From positions 2,274,755 to 2,338,754 of the forward strand of contig NW_020312859.1 of the NCBI RefSeq assembly GCF_003265705.1: DNA of 64,000 bases. The letters run 5' to 3'. Each line of letters starts with the position of its first letter. Positions within the stretch are counted from its first letter, which is position 1. A program made the translations under genes and the position numbers. The notes below the pieces were generated by a model that was not told the origin of the DNA, ran no database searches, and worked only from the letters and a program-made list of their open reading frames with translations. Below are positions 48,110 through 59,867 of this stretch, in pieces. The DNA comes from Callorhinus ursinus. Lineage: Eukaryota > Chordata > Mammalia > Carnivora > Otariidae.

Positions 48110-48730
48110 CCTAATTGGTCTTCCCTTTTCCTGCCTTTTCAAACTCCACATCATCCCACTGAGTGCCCTAAAAAACCACCTTGTTCTACCACCTTTCTGA
48201 TCAAAATGTCTTTATAGTACCCTATGACCAACAGAATCAAGTTCAAACTTAGTGTGGCATTCAAGGTCCTTCAATATCCGGTCAAAACCCACTTCAGCCA
48301 AATTGAATATTCAATATATGTGTTTACGTTTCTGACTTTGCACCTGCTAAAATAGCCTCCCCCAGACTTTCTGCACATCTAAGTTCTTGCTTTCCTTCTC
48401 ACAAAACCTTTAATATTTGTCTGTACCACTTACCCAGCATTTGGCCTAGTATTATACTACCTTCATATACAGAGGTCCTATATTCCCAACTAAGTTACGT
48501 CATCATCAAATACCACTATCTGAAGCATCCCCGGTAACGTCCCAGACATAAAAGAAATTATAACGAACAGTTACAGTACAGCAGGTTCTCCGTAAATACT
48601 AGATAATGATAATGACAAATGTCATCTTCCCCTTTAAACCTATAAATTCCTGGTCAGCAGCCAATGCCTCATTTGGTTTTTGTACACTACACAGTAATGA
48701 CACAAGTGACTACCTAATAAATACTTTTTG
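48110..48730 (+). mobile_element. L2 LINE 3' region
   Basis: Long L2 relic: 'tcttcccttttcctgccttt', 'gtggcattcaaggtccttca', 'tgactttgcacctgctaaaa' and terminal 'cctaataaatactttttg'. Confidence 0.7.
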
Positions 48731-48782
48731 TTTGGCATTAGATACTTATTGTTAACAAATACTGACTCCAACTTGATTTTTT

Positions 48783-48978
48783 AAAATTAATTAATTAATT
48801 TTATTTATTTGACAGACAGAGACACAGAGAGAGAGGGAACACAAGCAGGGGGAGTGGGAGAGGGAGAAGCAGGCTTCCCGCGGAGCAGGGAGCCTGATGC
48901 GGGGCTCGATCCCAGGACCCTGGGATCATGACCTGAGCCGAAGGCAGACGCTTAATGAATGAGCCACCCAGGCGCCCC
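48783..48978 (-). mobile_element. CAN-SINE
   Basis: Reverse copy. Imperfect target-site duplication TCCAACTTGATTTTTT (from 48767) and TCCAAATTGATATTTT (from 48979). Confidence 0.95.
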
Positions 48979-49865
48979 TCCAAATTGATATTTTTTACAG
49001 CAGAAACACTTAAGAGAATCATCTACTTTTTCTATATAGAGCCATTGTAAGTTGATCAAAATGCATCTCCATTCCTTTGCTAAATAACAGGCAGGTCAGA
49101 ACAGCTTAGAGTGCCAGAGAAATATATTCCCCTAACCAGTCACAACTGATTTATCTGCCTCTTTAGGCCTAAGAGCCAAAGCGTATCTTTTAGGACTCAT
49201 TTTCCCTTGTTCTTCATTACTTTCATGGTACTGCTTTCTCTTGGAAAATACATATCCCCCAAGCTATTCTTGGCTCTTCTTTTACCAATTTAACTATAAT
49301 GGAGCACCTTATCTTCCCAAAAATATAGGCCTTGAGCCCTTCACCCAAGTCACACTGAGATCTGGTACTTTCATATCCTAATACGTGGTCTGGCAGGGTG
49401 TTTCCAAATGAATTTTCAGGCACCACGTGTCTGTGCTTTTTGGCTCATCCCAAAAGAATCAAGAATGTTAATGGTTTCCAAAGATAAAATTGAGCCCAAC
49501 ATCTGGACACAATTAGAAAAACTGCACAAACAATTAGGATTTAGTCTCCACTCTAGCAGGCTGACCTTGAATTATGTGTGCAATTGTGAGAAAAGTCTAA
49601 GGACCAAGAGCCTGCTCTTCTATTGTAAATCCCACCCAGCAGAAAGCTTCTGATAAATGCACAGTGAACCACAGCGATTATCTTTCGGGGAGAGAAAAAA
49701 ATCCAGTCAGTAATAAATGCCACAGTATTAAGATAACAGTTTGAAACTTAACAAAGGAAGGCTCAGGTGGATCCAAAGCCTAGCCTTCTTTAAAATCTGT
49801 CATCTTGTATTCTGAGCTATTTAACAGATTTTCAAAACACCTATATCTTATTGCCAAGGAATGTG

Positions 49866-49867
<2 letters not shown>

Positions 49868-49910
<43 letters not shown>
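49868..49910. repeat. (AC)n microsatellite
   Basis: About 21 uninterrupted AC/CA units, long enough to be polymorphic. Confidence 0.97.
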
Positions 49911-49913
<3 letters not shown>

Positions 49914-49991
49914 CCACTCTCTCTCATCGTAGCACATTTTTAAAACATTACTGAAACTGACAGGTAACCTTCCTTTAGTTCGACCATTTTC

Positions 49992-50199
49992 TTTTTCTTT
50001 TCTTTTTTTAAAGATTTTATTTATTTATTTGTCTGAGAGGGAGAGGGCACGCACAAACGGGGGCGGGGGGCGGCAGGCAGAGGGAGAAGCAGGCTCCCCG
50101 CTGAGCAGGGAGCCCGATGCAGGACTCAATCCCTGGATTCCATGATCATGCCCCAAGCCGAAGGCAGATGCTTAACCAACAGAGCCCCCCAGCCATCCC
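49992..50199 (-). mobile_element. CAN-SINE, diverged
   Basis: Reverse copy with a G-rich middle and a mutated head (AGAGCCCCCCAGCCATCCC). Imperfect target-site duplication around AGTTCGACCATTTTC and AGCTCAACCGTTTTC. Confidence 0.92.
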
Positions 50200-50384
50200 A
50201 GCTCAACCGTTTTCATGCCAGTTGCAAAGGCAAAGCAGTGGCACTTACAAAACACCGTTAATACTAAGCATGAAAACAAAAAAAAAATACCCAGCAGGAG
50301 AAAAGGAATTAGGATGAGAAAAGCAGCCTTGGTTGAAGGAATGTTTAGGTCCAATTAAAAAGCCACTGTGGTTCATTAAAACAC

Positions 50385-50610
50385 TCATGAACTTATGTTA
50401 CTTACCACTTTTAAGCATTTACAGGCTCAGTATTTTACATATATTATCTCTTATCATCTTAACAGCACTACAAAGTAGGAACTTTTATGCCCCATTTTTT
50501 CAGACTAGGAAACTGAGGCTCAAAGAAAAGGAAGTAACTTGCCAAGGTGGAATGAAGTTTATTATAAGATGCTGAGCAAGTTTCAAAGCCAAGACTGACT
50601 CCAAAATTAA
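50385..50610 (-). mobile_element. MIR element
   Basis: Blocks 'tatctcttatcatcttaaca', 'agactaggaaactgaggctc' and 'gaagtaacttgccaaggtgg'. Confidence 0.75.
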
Positions 50611-50796
50611 TGTTCTTTCCACGATCCCTTTTTCTCTCTCCTACCCTTACACTAAGAGATACATTTCTAACAAAACGAAATGTTTTCAGCTTTAGCTTTG
50701 ATATGTGTAACTATACCAATGCATGCGAAACTCTCAGTCACTGCTATGAGTGGCAAAGACACACACGGACACTTAATATTCTCCGACAAGAGTTTT

Positions 50797-50993
50797 TTTT
50801 TTTTTTTAAGATTTTATTTATTTATTTGAGAGAGAGAGAATGAGGAATAGAGAGCACGAGAGGGAAGAGGGTCAGAGGGAGAAGCAGACTCCCCGCTGAG
50901 CAGGGAGCCCGATGCGGGACTCGATCCCGGGACTCCAGGATCATGACCTGAGCCGAAGGCAGTCGCCTAACCAACTGAGCCACCCAGGCGCCC
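50797..50993 (-). mobile_element. CAN-SINE
   Basis: Reverse copy with target-site duplication TCTCCGACAAGAGTTTT at 50780-50796 and 50994-51010 (one mismatch). Confidence 0.97.
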
Positions 50994-51635
50994 TCTCCGA
51001 CAATAGTTTTAAACATCCTGAGCGGATAGAAACTGGACAGTAAGGCTAGGGTGGTAAAAGAAGTGCTAAAATACCTGCAGGACTTGATGTCCTATATACC
51101 ATCCTTGCAAAATGCTATCACCGGAGTCAGGAAGAACAAGACAGGAAACACACAAGGGAGGCAACACTTTAACAACCCCCCAAACAACTGCAGGCGTCAA
51201 GAAAATGGGCTCTGAGTCAAGAATTTCCATCTTCTGCAGCTCCGAAATTAGTATCTTATGGATGGTGTTGAAACAAAATCATTTCAACAAGAGCCTGGGC
51301 TTTGGTTTGGACATGAGGAAACTTACGGCAACAATAGAGGCCTTCATGAGACTTAAGAATTCCTGGGAAACTACAAATATGCCACATTTTCACCACATAA
51401 TACTATCCCAGGAATTTACCCAAACTGTGCTCCTGAGTTGTCCTAACGTAAGTATGCCACTCGCTTTAAAATTCTATTTCCAAGAGATTAATGTGGCCAT
51501 TGCTCTAGAATAAAAATTGGAAATTTCTTAACGGTGTGCATGTTTTAAATAGAAATCACCCACTTACTCCCTTTCACAGAGTCTACTTTGAAAGGCTTAG
51601 GTCAGAACTTGGACCACTGGAAGATGGAAAGAATT

Positions 51636-51839
51636 TTTTTTTAAGATTTTACTTATTTATTTTGACAGAGAGAGCGCACAAGTGTGCACCTGCACAAGCA
51701 GGGGGAGGGGCAGAGAGGCAGAGGGAGAAGGAAGCTCCCCATTGAGCAGGGAGCCCGATGTGGTACTTGATCCTAGGACCCTGGGATCATGACCTGAGCC
51801 AAAGACATACGCTTACCGACTGAGCCACCTGGGCGCCCC
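51636..51839 (-). mobile_element. CAN-SINE
   Basis: Reverse copy with target-site duplication close to GGAAGATGGAAAGAATT at 51619-51635 and after 51840 (AGAAGATGGAAGGATT). Confidence 0.95.
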
Positions 51840-52807
51840 TAGAAGATGGAAGGATTGATGCCACGGACTCAAGCGTTCTAAATAAGAATGCCCACCACCA
51901 CCTCTACTATTCAACACTGTACTGGAGATCTTGGTAAGAAAGAAAAGTATATAAGGATCAAAAGAAAGAAGTAAGATTGACTTCTGTGTAGTCAATGTAG
52001 AAACAGATTAGGTGAAAATTAGAGGCAACAAAACTATAAGCTGCCATTATTAATATTTACTTTGATACATAAGTAACATTCCCCAAGTGAGCTCTGCACC
52101 AGAATTTTAAGTCTTATTTTAAAACTTTATTTAATTCCTTGGTTAGCCATTTTAGCCGATGATGGTTGCAAAACTACATCCACAGTACCATGCTGCAGAA
52201 AGAAAGCGTCAGTTCTGGTGAGGGTCTACCAAGAAATCCGGGAAGAGAGAGGAAAAGTTTAAACTATTTTGAGACATTCTGGCAGACTTCAGTCTTATTT
52301 GGACTTTGCCAAGTATGAGGTATCCAGTTTCCTACCTAAATAAAATAAAGACACTGTCCTAGTGTTGCTGCGCTTGCCTAAAATAGATTTTAAAATAAAT
52401 AAACGATAGTCTTGATGGAGAATAAAGCCTAGCACAGAAAGGGGATTTGTGAATGCAGATGGTCGGGGGGCGGGTAGACACAATTTTAACCATGCTCTGT
52501 TACACAGCTCCCTCTGCTGGTCCAGAGAAAGCACAACAATCCTAACACTGACCTAGAACTTCTCCTGCCACTTCAGATCTTTGGGACAAAGTGCTTCTAA
52601 AGCCCTTACCAAAAAAAGACACTTACATACACAAATAGAAGAAATCTTCCAAAATCCCCAAACTGATATTTTATCCAGACATAAGTTTTCAAAATAGTAC
52701 AGGCCACGGTTTTCCATGGTTCTTACAGATGTTCCTGAAGTCTCTTGTAAGACAGCCAGATCTCACCCCACTCGGATCCCCTCCCTCCAGCTGCAACAGG
52801 ATTCTTT

Positions 52808-53001
52808 TTTTTTTTAAAGATTTTATTTATTTATTTGAGAGAAAGAATGAGAGAGAGAGAGCACATGAGAGGGGGGAGGGTTAGAGGGAGAAGCAGACTC
52901 CCTGCCGAGCAGGGAGCCCGATATGGGACTCGATCCCAGGACTCTGGGATCATGACCTGAGCCAAAGGCAGTCGCTTAACCAACTCAGCCACCCAGGCGC
53001 C
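52808..53001 (-). mobile_element. CAN-SINE
   Basis: Reverse copy with target-site duplication CTGCAACAGGATTCTTT at 52791-52807 and 53002-53018 (one mismatch). Confidence 0.97.
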
Positions 53002-53279
53002 CTGCAACTGGATTCTTTACTGCAGATTCAGATATACACAACCAAAACATACTCCCTCAGACAACACACCATTAAGCCTATCATCAGAGTTAGGCCCCCT
53101 TGGAGAACCATCTGTCCTTTGCTTCTGGAACTCCTGGGGAGACTTGTAGAGCAGCTATTCAGACAACCAGCAAGGAGAGGTACATTCCTGTGGGCTGAGG
53201 CTCACCAAAGTATGATCTGTAACACGAGCCTCAATCACAATAAAGAGGCTCTGCCAAAGTGGAGTATAACATAATAAGC

Positions 53280-53515
53280 TTTGAAATCAAACATATCTGG
53301 CTTCAAGCCTCAGCTCTTCTATTACTCATTATGTGATCACGAGCAAGTTACTTAATCTCTTTGCAATTTCATTTCTGTTGCTATAAAATGGGAGGTGGCT
53401 ATATTTACCACACAGCATGGTAGTAATGGTTAATATGTGAAATGCTTGCAAAGGATTAAGCACAATGCCTGATATATATTAAGGGCCTAATCATTAATTA
53501 TTACTATTAATAGTT
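53280..53515 (+). mobile_element. MIR element
   Basis: Well-preserved: 'tatctggcttcaagcctcag', 'gagcaagttacttaatctct' and 'attaagcacaatgcctgata'. Confidence 0.8.
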
Positions 53516-53704
53516 ATAATGCCTATCCTCCTGAGAATAAACAAATAATTTATATATAATATATAACTGGTTCTAGAAAAAAGAAAAAGGTATCTCTGGA
53601 ATCTCCTCAGAAGCCAACAGCCATCTGAATCATGAATTTTGATGAGTTCTATATTAGATCTAATGCCCATTAATGTAAGGGTGGGCTTCCAAAACACAAT
53701 GAAA

Positions 53705-53870
53705 GTTCAGTAGAATGACAGGAGCATAGACTCTGGACTTCAGATTACCAGCACTGGCACTTACTAGCCATGTGACCATGAGCAAATAACAATCTCTCTA
53801 CTGAGTCTTCCGTGGTAGAGAAAGAATAGACATATCACTACGGACAGCTCAAGATGATTGAATGAGAGGA
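53705..53870 (+). mobile_element. MIR element
   Basis: Blocks 'ggagcatagactctggactt' and 'cttactagccatgtgaccat'. Confidence 0.7.
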
Positions 53871-54107
53871 AGCACTAGAGGCCCCTCTCCTGCTCTAAAC
53901 ACACAAAAGTTCAAAGCTTAACAAAACAGAAACATTGTAGTGCTCAAAACTAGAACAGGAAACTCTGCAAATGGCAAAAGCAACAAAGGAACCCACAGCA
54001 CTGAAGTGAATGGCCCACTGGGAAAACCAAACCATAGAGACTAGTTTTAAGCCCGATGTGGGAACAGGAACCAGGATAAAGAGAGGAGCCAAGACACGTC
54101 TATAGGA

Positions 54108-54157
54108 AGCTAGAACTCAATTCCCAGCACAAAGCTAGAACTCAATTCCCAGCACAA
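54108..54157. repeat. 25-bp perfect tandem duplication
   Basis: Two identical adjacent 25-base units (54108-54132 and 54133-54157), each starting AGCTAGAACTC and ending CCCAGCACAA. The next bases begin a third, diverged unit (AGATAGAA). Confidence 0.97.
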
Positions 54158-54534
54158 AGATAGAAGCCAGGTCAAACTCTACCCACAAGCTCAAGGACAT
54201 GACTTAGGAATGGCTTCTGCCCCTGTAAGAGGTGGAAAGAGTCAACTTCTAGAAATGTAATTCCCTTGGCTGTTCCACAGGCACACTACAGAAATGAGAA
54301 ATAATCTAAGAGTGCACTGGAATGAAATACCCCTTAGAGCCCCACAGGGATACCTATGCAACTCAAGGAACATAAGAGAACTCCGAAGAAGATACTTCCC
54401 ACTGAAGATAAGCCTACAAACAAAAATCACGAAGTGTAAGAAGAAATCTAATAGCATGAGATAGCAGACACAATAAACAGCAGAAATTAGACCCAAGAAA
54501 CTCAAGATAATAGATTGATCTAAAAAATACCTTA

Positions 54535-54735
54535 CTGGCACCTGGGCAGCTCAGGTGGTTAAGTGTCTGACTCTTGGGTCATGATCTCGAGGTTGTGGAA
54601 TCGAGCCCCACATCAGGATCTGCTGATCACCTGAGCTGAGCGTGGAGCCTGCTTGGGATTCTCTCTCTGCCCCACCACCCTGCTCAGGTGCACGTACATG
54701 CGCTCTCTCTCGCTCTCTCAAAAAAATTAATTTTG
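54535..54735 (+). mobile_element. CAN-SINE, older subtype
   Basis: Diverged forward copy with 'gactcttgggtcatgatctc' and 'ggttgtggaatcgagcccca'. Target-site duplication AAAAATACCTTA at 54523-54534 and 54736-54747. Confidence 0.93.
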
Positions 54736-54868
54736 AAAAATACCTTAAAATAAAGACATTTATAATATTCAAAGAGATAAAGGAATAACATTTGTAAGAC
54801 AATATTAGAACATTATAGAAGAAGAAAAACTAGATTTAAAAATAACTAATTAAAACTTCCAGGAAGCA

Positions 54869-55026
54869 GGGCACCTGGGTGGCTCAGTCAGCTAAGCGTC
54901 TGCCTTCAGCTTAACTGACTGCTCAGTGGGGAGTCCGCTTCTCCCTCTGCCTCTCCTCTGCTCATGCTTGCATGTGCACTCGCTCACTCTCTCTCACAAA
55001 TAAATAAAATCTTAAAAAACAAACAA
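54869..55026 (+). mobile_element. CAN-SINE with internal deletion
   Basis: The head is followed directly by 'gactgctcagtggggagtcc', so the central 'gatcccagggtcctgg' block is missing. Flanked by CAGGAAGCA and TAGGAAGCA. Confidence 0.9.
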
Positions 55027-55070
55027 ACTAGGAAGCAAAAAATGTATCCACAGAAATAAATTCAGTGTCT

Positions 55071-55263
55071 GGGGCGCCTGAGTGGCTCGGTTGTTAAGCA
55101 TCTGCCTTCAGCTTAGGTCATGATCCCAGGGTCCTGGGATGGAGCCCCACGTCGGGTTCCTTGCTCAGCTGGGACCCTGCTTCTCCCTCTTCTCTCGGCT
55201 TGTACTCTCTATCTTTCCTTCTCTCTCTCTTAAATAAATAAATAAATAAAATCTTAAGAAAAA
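55071..55263 (+). mobile_element. CAN-SINE
   Basis: Forward copy with target-site duplication AGAAATAAATTCAGTGTCT at 55052-55070 and 55264-55282 (one mismatch). It lies about 45 bases after the previous SINE. Confidence 0.97.
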
Positions 55264-55559
55264 AGAAATAAACTCAGTGTCTGGGTCAAATCATTGATTT
55301 GATATGGCTAAAAAATGAATGATAGAAGATAAATACAGAGAAAACACCTAGAAAGTGGCACAGAGATTTAAAACATGGGAAATAAAAAGGAGAGATGGAT
55401 ATAAGGAAGAAATCAAGGGCTCTGATAGCTGCTATTACCCTCGTGGAATGTAAAGTGGTACAAACTTCGGAGGATAAGCACAATATGACAAATACACATG
55501 AAACTATTCAAATACTTCTGAAAACTTTTCCTAAGAAATACTAAAAAGAAGCAACATTT

Positions 55560-55980
55560 ATATGTAAGCTGTTCCCTGCAAATTTATTTATAATAGTGAA
55601 AAATTAGGAACAACCAAAATGTCTAGCAACAGATAAACGATTAAAATACACTGTTAAGTGTGACAAATATAAAAACGGACTTTGCAGCAACATGGAAAAT
55701 GCATACACCTATTAAGTGGAAAATAATCAGAAAACAGAATATCTAGGCAAATTATTACTGTACAGGAGCCATACAGGCACATGGTCAAAAACAGGCATTC
55801 TTTATTGGAGTGAGAGGGTAAACTACTTCCTTTTTTTTAACAGTGCATTCATATGGCTACAATACTGTTGGTATAATAATTTTTAATAAAGAGCAAATGA
55901 AATATATAACTTTTCAAAGACAAGAAATAAACTTTTAAAAAGATCTGTAAAATATACTCAGTCATCAGAAAGCATTATCA
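55560..55980 (+). mobile_element. Old L1M-type LINE 3' fragment
   Basis: L1 wording 'tttatttataatagtgaaaa', 'aacaaccaaaatgtctagca' followed by degenerate 3' UTR. Confidence 0.55.
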
Positions 55981-56329
55981 AAAATTTCAGAAAAGTTTCT
56001 GACCCAGATGTCCTACACAAATTAAGTATGTGAGTCAATATTCTTATTACAGTTTCTTTAAAATTAGAAACTAAAATTAGGTTCTCTGAAACTAATGCAA
56101 ACAACTATAGGGATAGGTCTTTTTTGTTGAGTTTATTGAGGGTAACAGTTATAATTTTAATTTTCGAGGATTAAACATTTCACAGAAGGTCAAAGAAGAC
56201 ACTAGATGAAAGCCTATTTATTTTCACAAGTTTCAACTTCTAGAAACTTCAGTTCTCTATTAGTCATGAGTTATACAATCTTTATAGACGTGTGAACTAC
56301 TTGAGCTGTAGGGGAAAAGGAAAGTACAT

Positions 56330-56450
56330 CAGTTTAATAATTCTTTAATTTTACTGATTAAGGCATGGAGGCTCGTACAAGGAAAGTGACCTCTCCAAGA
56401 CAACACGGAGAACTAGCAGCTGAGCCAGACTTGGCCAAACAGTCTCTTTT
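56330..56450 (-). mobile_element. MIR fragment
   Basis: Blocks 'ttaaggcatggaggctcgta' and 'gaactagcagctgagccaga'. Confidence 0.55.
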
Positions 56451-56478
56451 AAATGTTTAAAACTAATTCTGAAGAAAT

Positions 56479-56691
56479 AGGGCGCCTGGGTGGCTCAGTC
56501 GCTAAGTGTCTGCCTTAGGCTCAGGTCATGATCCCAGAGTCCTAGGATCAAGCCCCGCGTCGGGCTCCCTGCTTGGCGGGAAGCTTGCTTCTCCCTCTCC
56601 CACTCCCCCTGCTTGTGTTCCCTCTCTTGCTGTTTCTCCCTGTCAAATAAATAAATAGAATCTTTAAAAAAACAAAAAACAAACAAACAAA
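56479..56691 (+). mobile_element. CAN-SINE
   Basis: Forward copy with a perfect 20-bp target-site duplication AAAACTAATTCTGAAGAAAT at 56459-56478 and 56692-56711. Confidence 0.98.
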
Positions 56692-57576
56692 AAAACTAAT
56701 TCTGAAGAAATGGTATGATGTCTGAGATTTGCTTTAAATTAATTGAGTTTATTTTCTTTGGGGGAGGCTAAAATATGATGGGCAGTGATTTAATTAGGTT
56801 TGAAACTGGGTGACAGGTCCACTGGGGTCACTCATGATATTATTCTGTGCAGTTACATCCATTTTAAATGACATGATGAAAAATTTAAATAACATCTAAA
56901 ACAGTAAGTGGTAAAGATCTCAAAATAAGTGGGAAATCTGTCAAACCTGTGGCCCAAAAACTGAATTACCAGACCTCTAGTAGATGATTGGTGAACTGAG
57001 TTTATTTAATGTCACTCAGCTGTGATTGCTGAGGTTTTAAAACAGTTTTTCATCATGACTATAATAAAAGATGCATGTTTCTCATTAGACACGTTAAACT
57101 ATCCAAGCTCAGAAACTGAACAACCCACTGAATTAATTAGCACTTTAAATACATTTGGAAAATTACATTTGCAACAAAATTAATTCTTTAAATAAAAAAA
57201 GGGCAGATTTTCCATAACATGAGCATGCACAACAGATGTTAATGGGCTGGCCTCTTTACACTATGCAGTACTTACAATCGTATGATTAAAGCCCTTAAAA
57301 CTAGTAGAAGATAAAGCACTCAGAGTCAATGAAAAGACAGAGGTCAGCACCTCTCCTTACTGCAAAACAAACCTTCCTAACAAATCACACTGGCTACTTA
57401 AAAATAAAAAAACATTTAGTACATAGCATTCACTTGATAATTTACATAACACCCTAGGGTGCTCCAATCTGGAGTGTAGGGGATGAAACATACCTAAGAA
57501 CAATGAATGAGATAAGAATTTGAAGGGACTAACAGGGTGACAATGTTTTTATAAACTCTTATAAATATCCATTTTA

Positions 57577-57640
57577 GGGCCCCCCTCATGCTTGCATGCT
57601 CTCTGTGAAGTTAATAAATAAAATCTTTAAAAAATAAAAC
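57577..57640 (+). mobile_element. CAN-SINE 3' fragment
   Basis: Only the tail is present: 'ctcatgcttgcatgctctct' followed by 'aataaataaaatctttaaaa'. Confidence 0.7.
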
Positions 57641-57689
57641 AAAAAATATATAATCCTACTACCAATAACTACTTTTAATAACTGATTTA

Positions 57690-58195
57690 TTTACCTCCAG
57701 CCTTTTTGGGGTTTTTTTTTTCAGTCTTTTTTCTATGTACACATTAACATATGTTAATTTATCTTCTTTAATAAAACCAGAGTCACACTATAATTTTGCT
57801 TCCTTCTTTTTTCACTTAACAACGTATCATAAATATTTCCCTAACTCACTAAGTATTCCCCCAAAACAGGACTTTTAATATTTTTATATGGTATAATAGT
57901 CCCTCTTATGGATGTATCATAATTTATTAGATCAACCATCTGCTACTAAACATTTAAATTAATCCAGATTTATTTTTTTTTACAATTATAAGTAACATGT
58001 TTGGAAAAATTCTTGAATATAATTTGTCTCGATCTTCGATTATTTTCTTGGACCTGATTCCTACAAGTGGAATGTACCGGGTCAAAGGTCTGGACCTTTT
58101 AAACTCTTGATGCATACTGCATTCCAGAAAAGTTATACCAATTTACACATCCATCAACAGTACTACTACTCTTCCACCACCTGTATCCTTCTGAC
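57690..58195 (-). mobile_element. Old L1M-type LINE in reverse orientation
   Basis: Reverse L1 text: 'cttatggatgtatcataatt', 'gattcctacaagtggaatgt', 'gttataccaatttacacatc'. Confidence 0.65.
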
Positions 58196-58732
58196 CAGAA
58201 TCCAAACACAGATGATGAGCCTTGGCCCCCAAAGAGAAAAAAAAAAAAAAACCTTTTCTCCTCATAAACAAAGGGTTGATTATAAATACACAGACCTGAA
58301 AGGTGAAAAGCAGAGGGGGCTGCCTGAGGCCCACAGCCAGACCTGCTCGCTCCAGTCACAAGAAACCGGTTGCAGGCCCCCTGCACTGATCTACCCTTCC
58401 CTTGCCGCTGGGACTCCGCGTATGCTGCTCCCTCTGCTGAAACCTCTACCCGCCCTACTCACTGCCAACCTTCCTCCCTTTTTCTCCAGGAATTCTTCAG
58501 TAATCCCCAATCCAGACTGAATACTCTTCCACTCTGCTTTGACAAGCCCCTAGATTAACCCTATTTTAGAACTTGTTTCATACACTGAAGTGTAATTAAT
58601 GGTCTGTCCGCCACACAAGACAGTGGGTTCCTCTGCGGCAAGCACTGTTTCTTCTGCACCTGGCAAAGTCCCTGGGATACAGCCCTGAAGAAAAATTCAT
58701 GGAATGAATTCATCACAAAGCAGAGGGTCTAG

Positions 58733-58965
58733 AGCAGGGGTTAGAGAACTTTTTCTGTCTGTAAAGAACCAGAGAACAAACATTTCAGGCTTTGGGGGCC
58801 ATACGGTCTCTGTCACAACCGCTCACTCTGCCGCTGTGGCACAAAAGCAGTCACAGACAATATGCAAATGAATGGACATGGCTATGTTCCGATAAAACTT
58901 TATTGCCAAAACCAGGTGGCAGGCGGATTTGGCCTGTGAACCATAGTTTGCTGCTCCCTGGTTTT
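58733..58965. mobile_element. hAT-type non-autonomous DNA transposon relic
   Basis: It begins 'caggggttagagaacttttt' and ends near 'gtttgctgctccctgg'. Internal blocks 'ttcaggctttgggggccata' and 'gttccgataaaactttattg' match a common mammalian MER element whose name I am not certain of. Confidence 0.65.
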
Positions 58966-58981
58966 AAAGGAAGGACCTTTA

Positions 58982-59179
58982 GGGGCGCCTGGGTGGCTCA
59001 CTCGTTAAGCGTCTGCCTTCAGCTCAGGTCATGGTCCCAGGGTCCTGGGATCGAGCCCCGCGTCGGGCTCCCTACTCAGCGAGAAGCCTGCTTCTCCATC
59101 TCCTACTCCCCCTGCTTGTGTTCCCTCTCTCACTATGTCTCTCTCTGTCAAATAAATAAATAAAATCTTGAAAAAAAAA
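58982..59179 (+). mobile_element. CAN-SINE, young copy beside exon 9
   Basis: Forward copy with a perfect 17-bp target-site duplication TAAAGGAAGGACCTTTA (58965-58981 and 59180-59196). It lies about 0.7 kb from exon 9, antisense to STK4. Confidence 0.97.
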
Positions 59180-59867
59180 TAAAGGAAGGACCTTTAAACT
59201 TTAAAAAGGGGGTGGTTAAGATAATGAAAAGAACATGAAGACTTAAGCCTATGCAAAGCTCAGGCTAAAACATGCATCCAGAACTCAATTATTACCGTTT
59301 GTATCCCAAATTCCTTTCCTCTGTGAGTTGGTCTGTGATGCAGAGTAAGGGAAGGGAAACAACAGAAGATCAGAGGAGAGGACAGCAGCCTGAGATGGGA
59401 GCCGAGCCCCAGTGTCAGGCCGCGGCCACAGGCCAAAAAGGATGAGCAGGATTCAACCAGAAGGGACTTGATAGGGCTTTCAAAGCTGTACAGTCATCCT
59501 AACTATTGACTATCAGAAAACAGAAAATAGACTTAAGGTATCTACAGTAAATAGCTTAGAATCTCATCACACTCTGAATTATGCATCAAAACAATACACG
59601 TGCTTGCGTCCATGGATCAAATATAAGGAGGAGAAAATGACAACATTCGATGAGAGGTGGCTGTTCTGGTTCAAAAGAAGGTCCTTCCTCACTGCTGACG
59701 CTTTCTTGCCTCTGCCACCTCAGGCCAGCTCTCCCCTCCCGCATCCCCAGTCCCCTGCGCAACCAGAAAATGACTCCAGCCTGAGCCCGTGTAGACCATA
59801 AGAGCCTGTTTTCTCTGGAATGTGTAGGGGTTGTCAGAGGAGAGAGTATATTTAAGCAGAGCCTTAC

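Larger units (their letters stand above)
38838..59867 (-). other. STK4: STK4 intron 9
   Basis: This is a 21.0-kb intron with donor GTAAGG and acceptor GGCTTTCAG. It contains sixteen listed CAN-SINE copies or fragments plus L1, L2, MIR, DNA-transposon and LTR relics. I recognise nothing specific in 38840-39320, 39575-40460, 42500-43775, 44020-44640, 45630-46160, 47285-48110, 48995-49860, 51011-51617, 51845-52790, 53875-54520, 55985-56330, 56712-57576, 58200-58730 and 59197-59860. The open frame at 51112-51513 (133 codons) lies in one of these gaps and resembles no protein I know. Confidence 0.9.

Noticed and set aside
58107..58520. 137-codon plus-strand frame with its 95-codon reverse shadow
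   Set aside because: It spans an L1 remnant, a poly-A run and unassigned sequence, with no recognisable domain.
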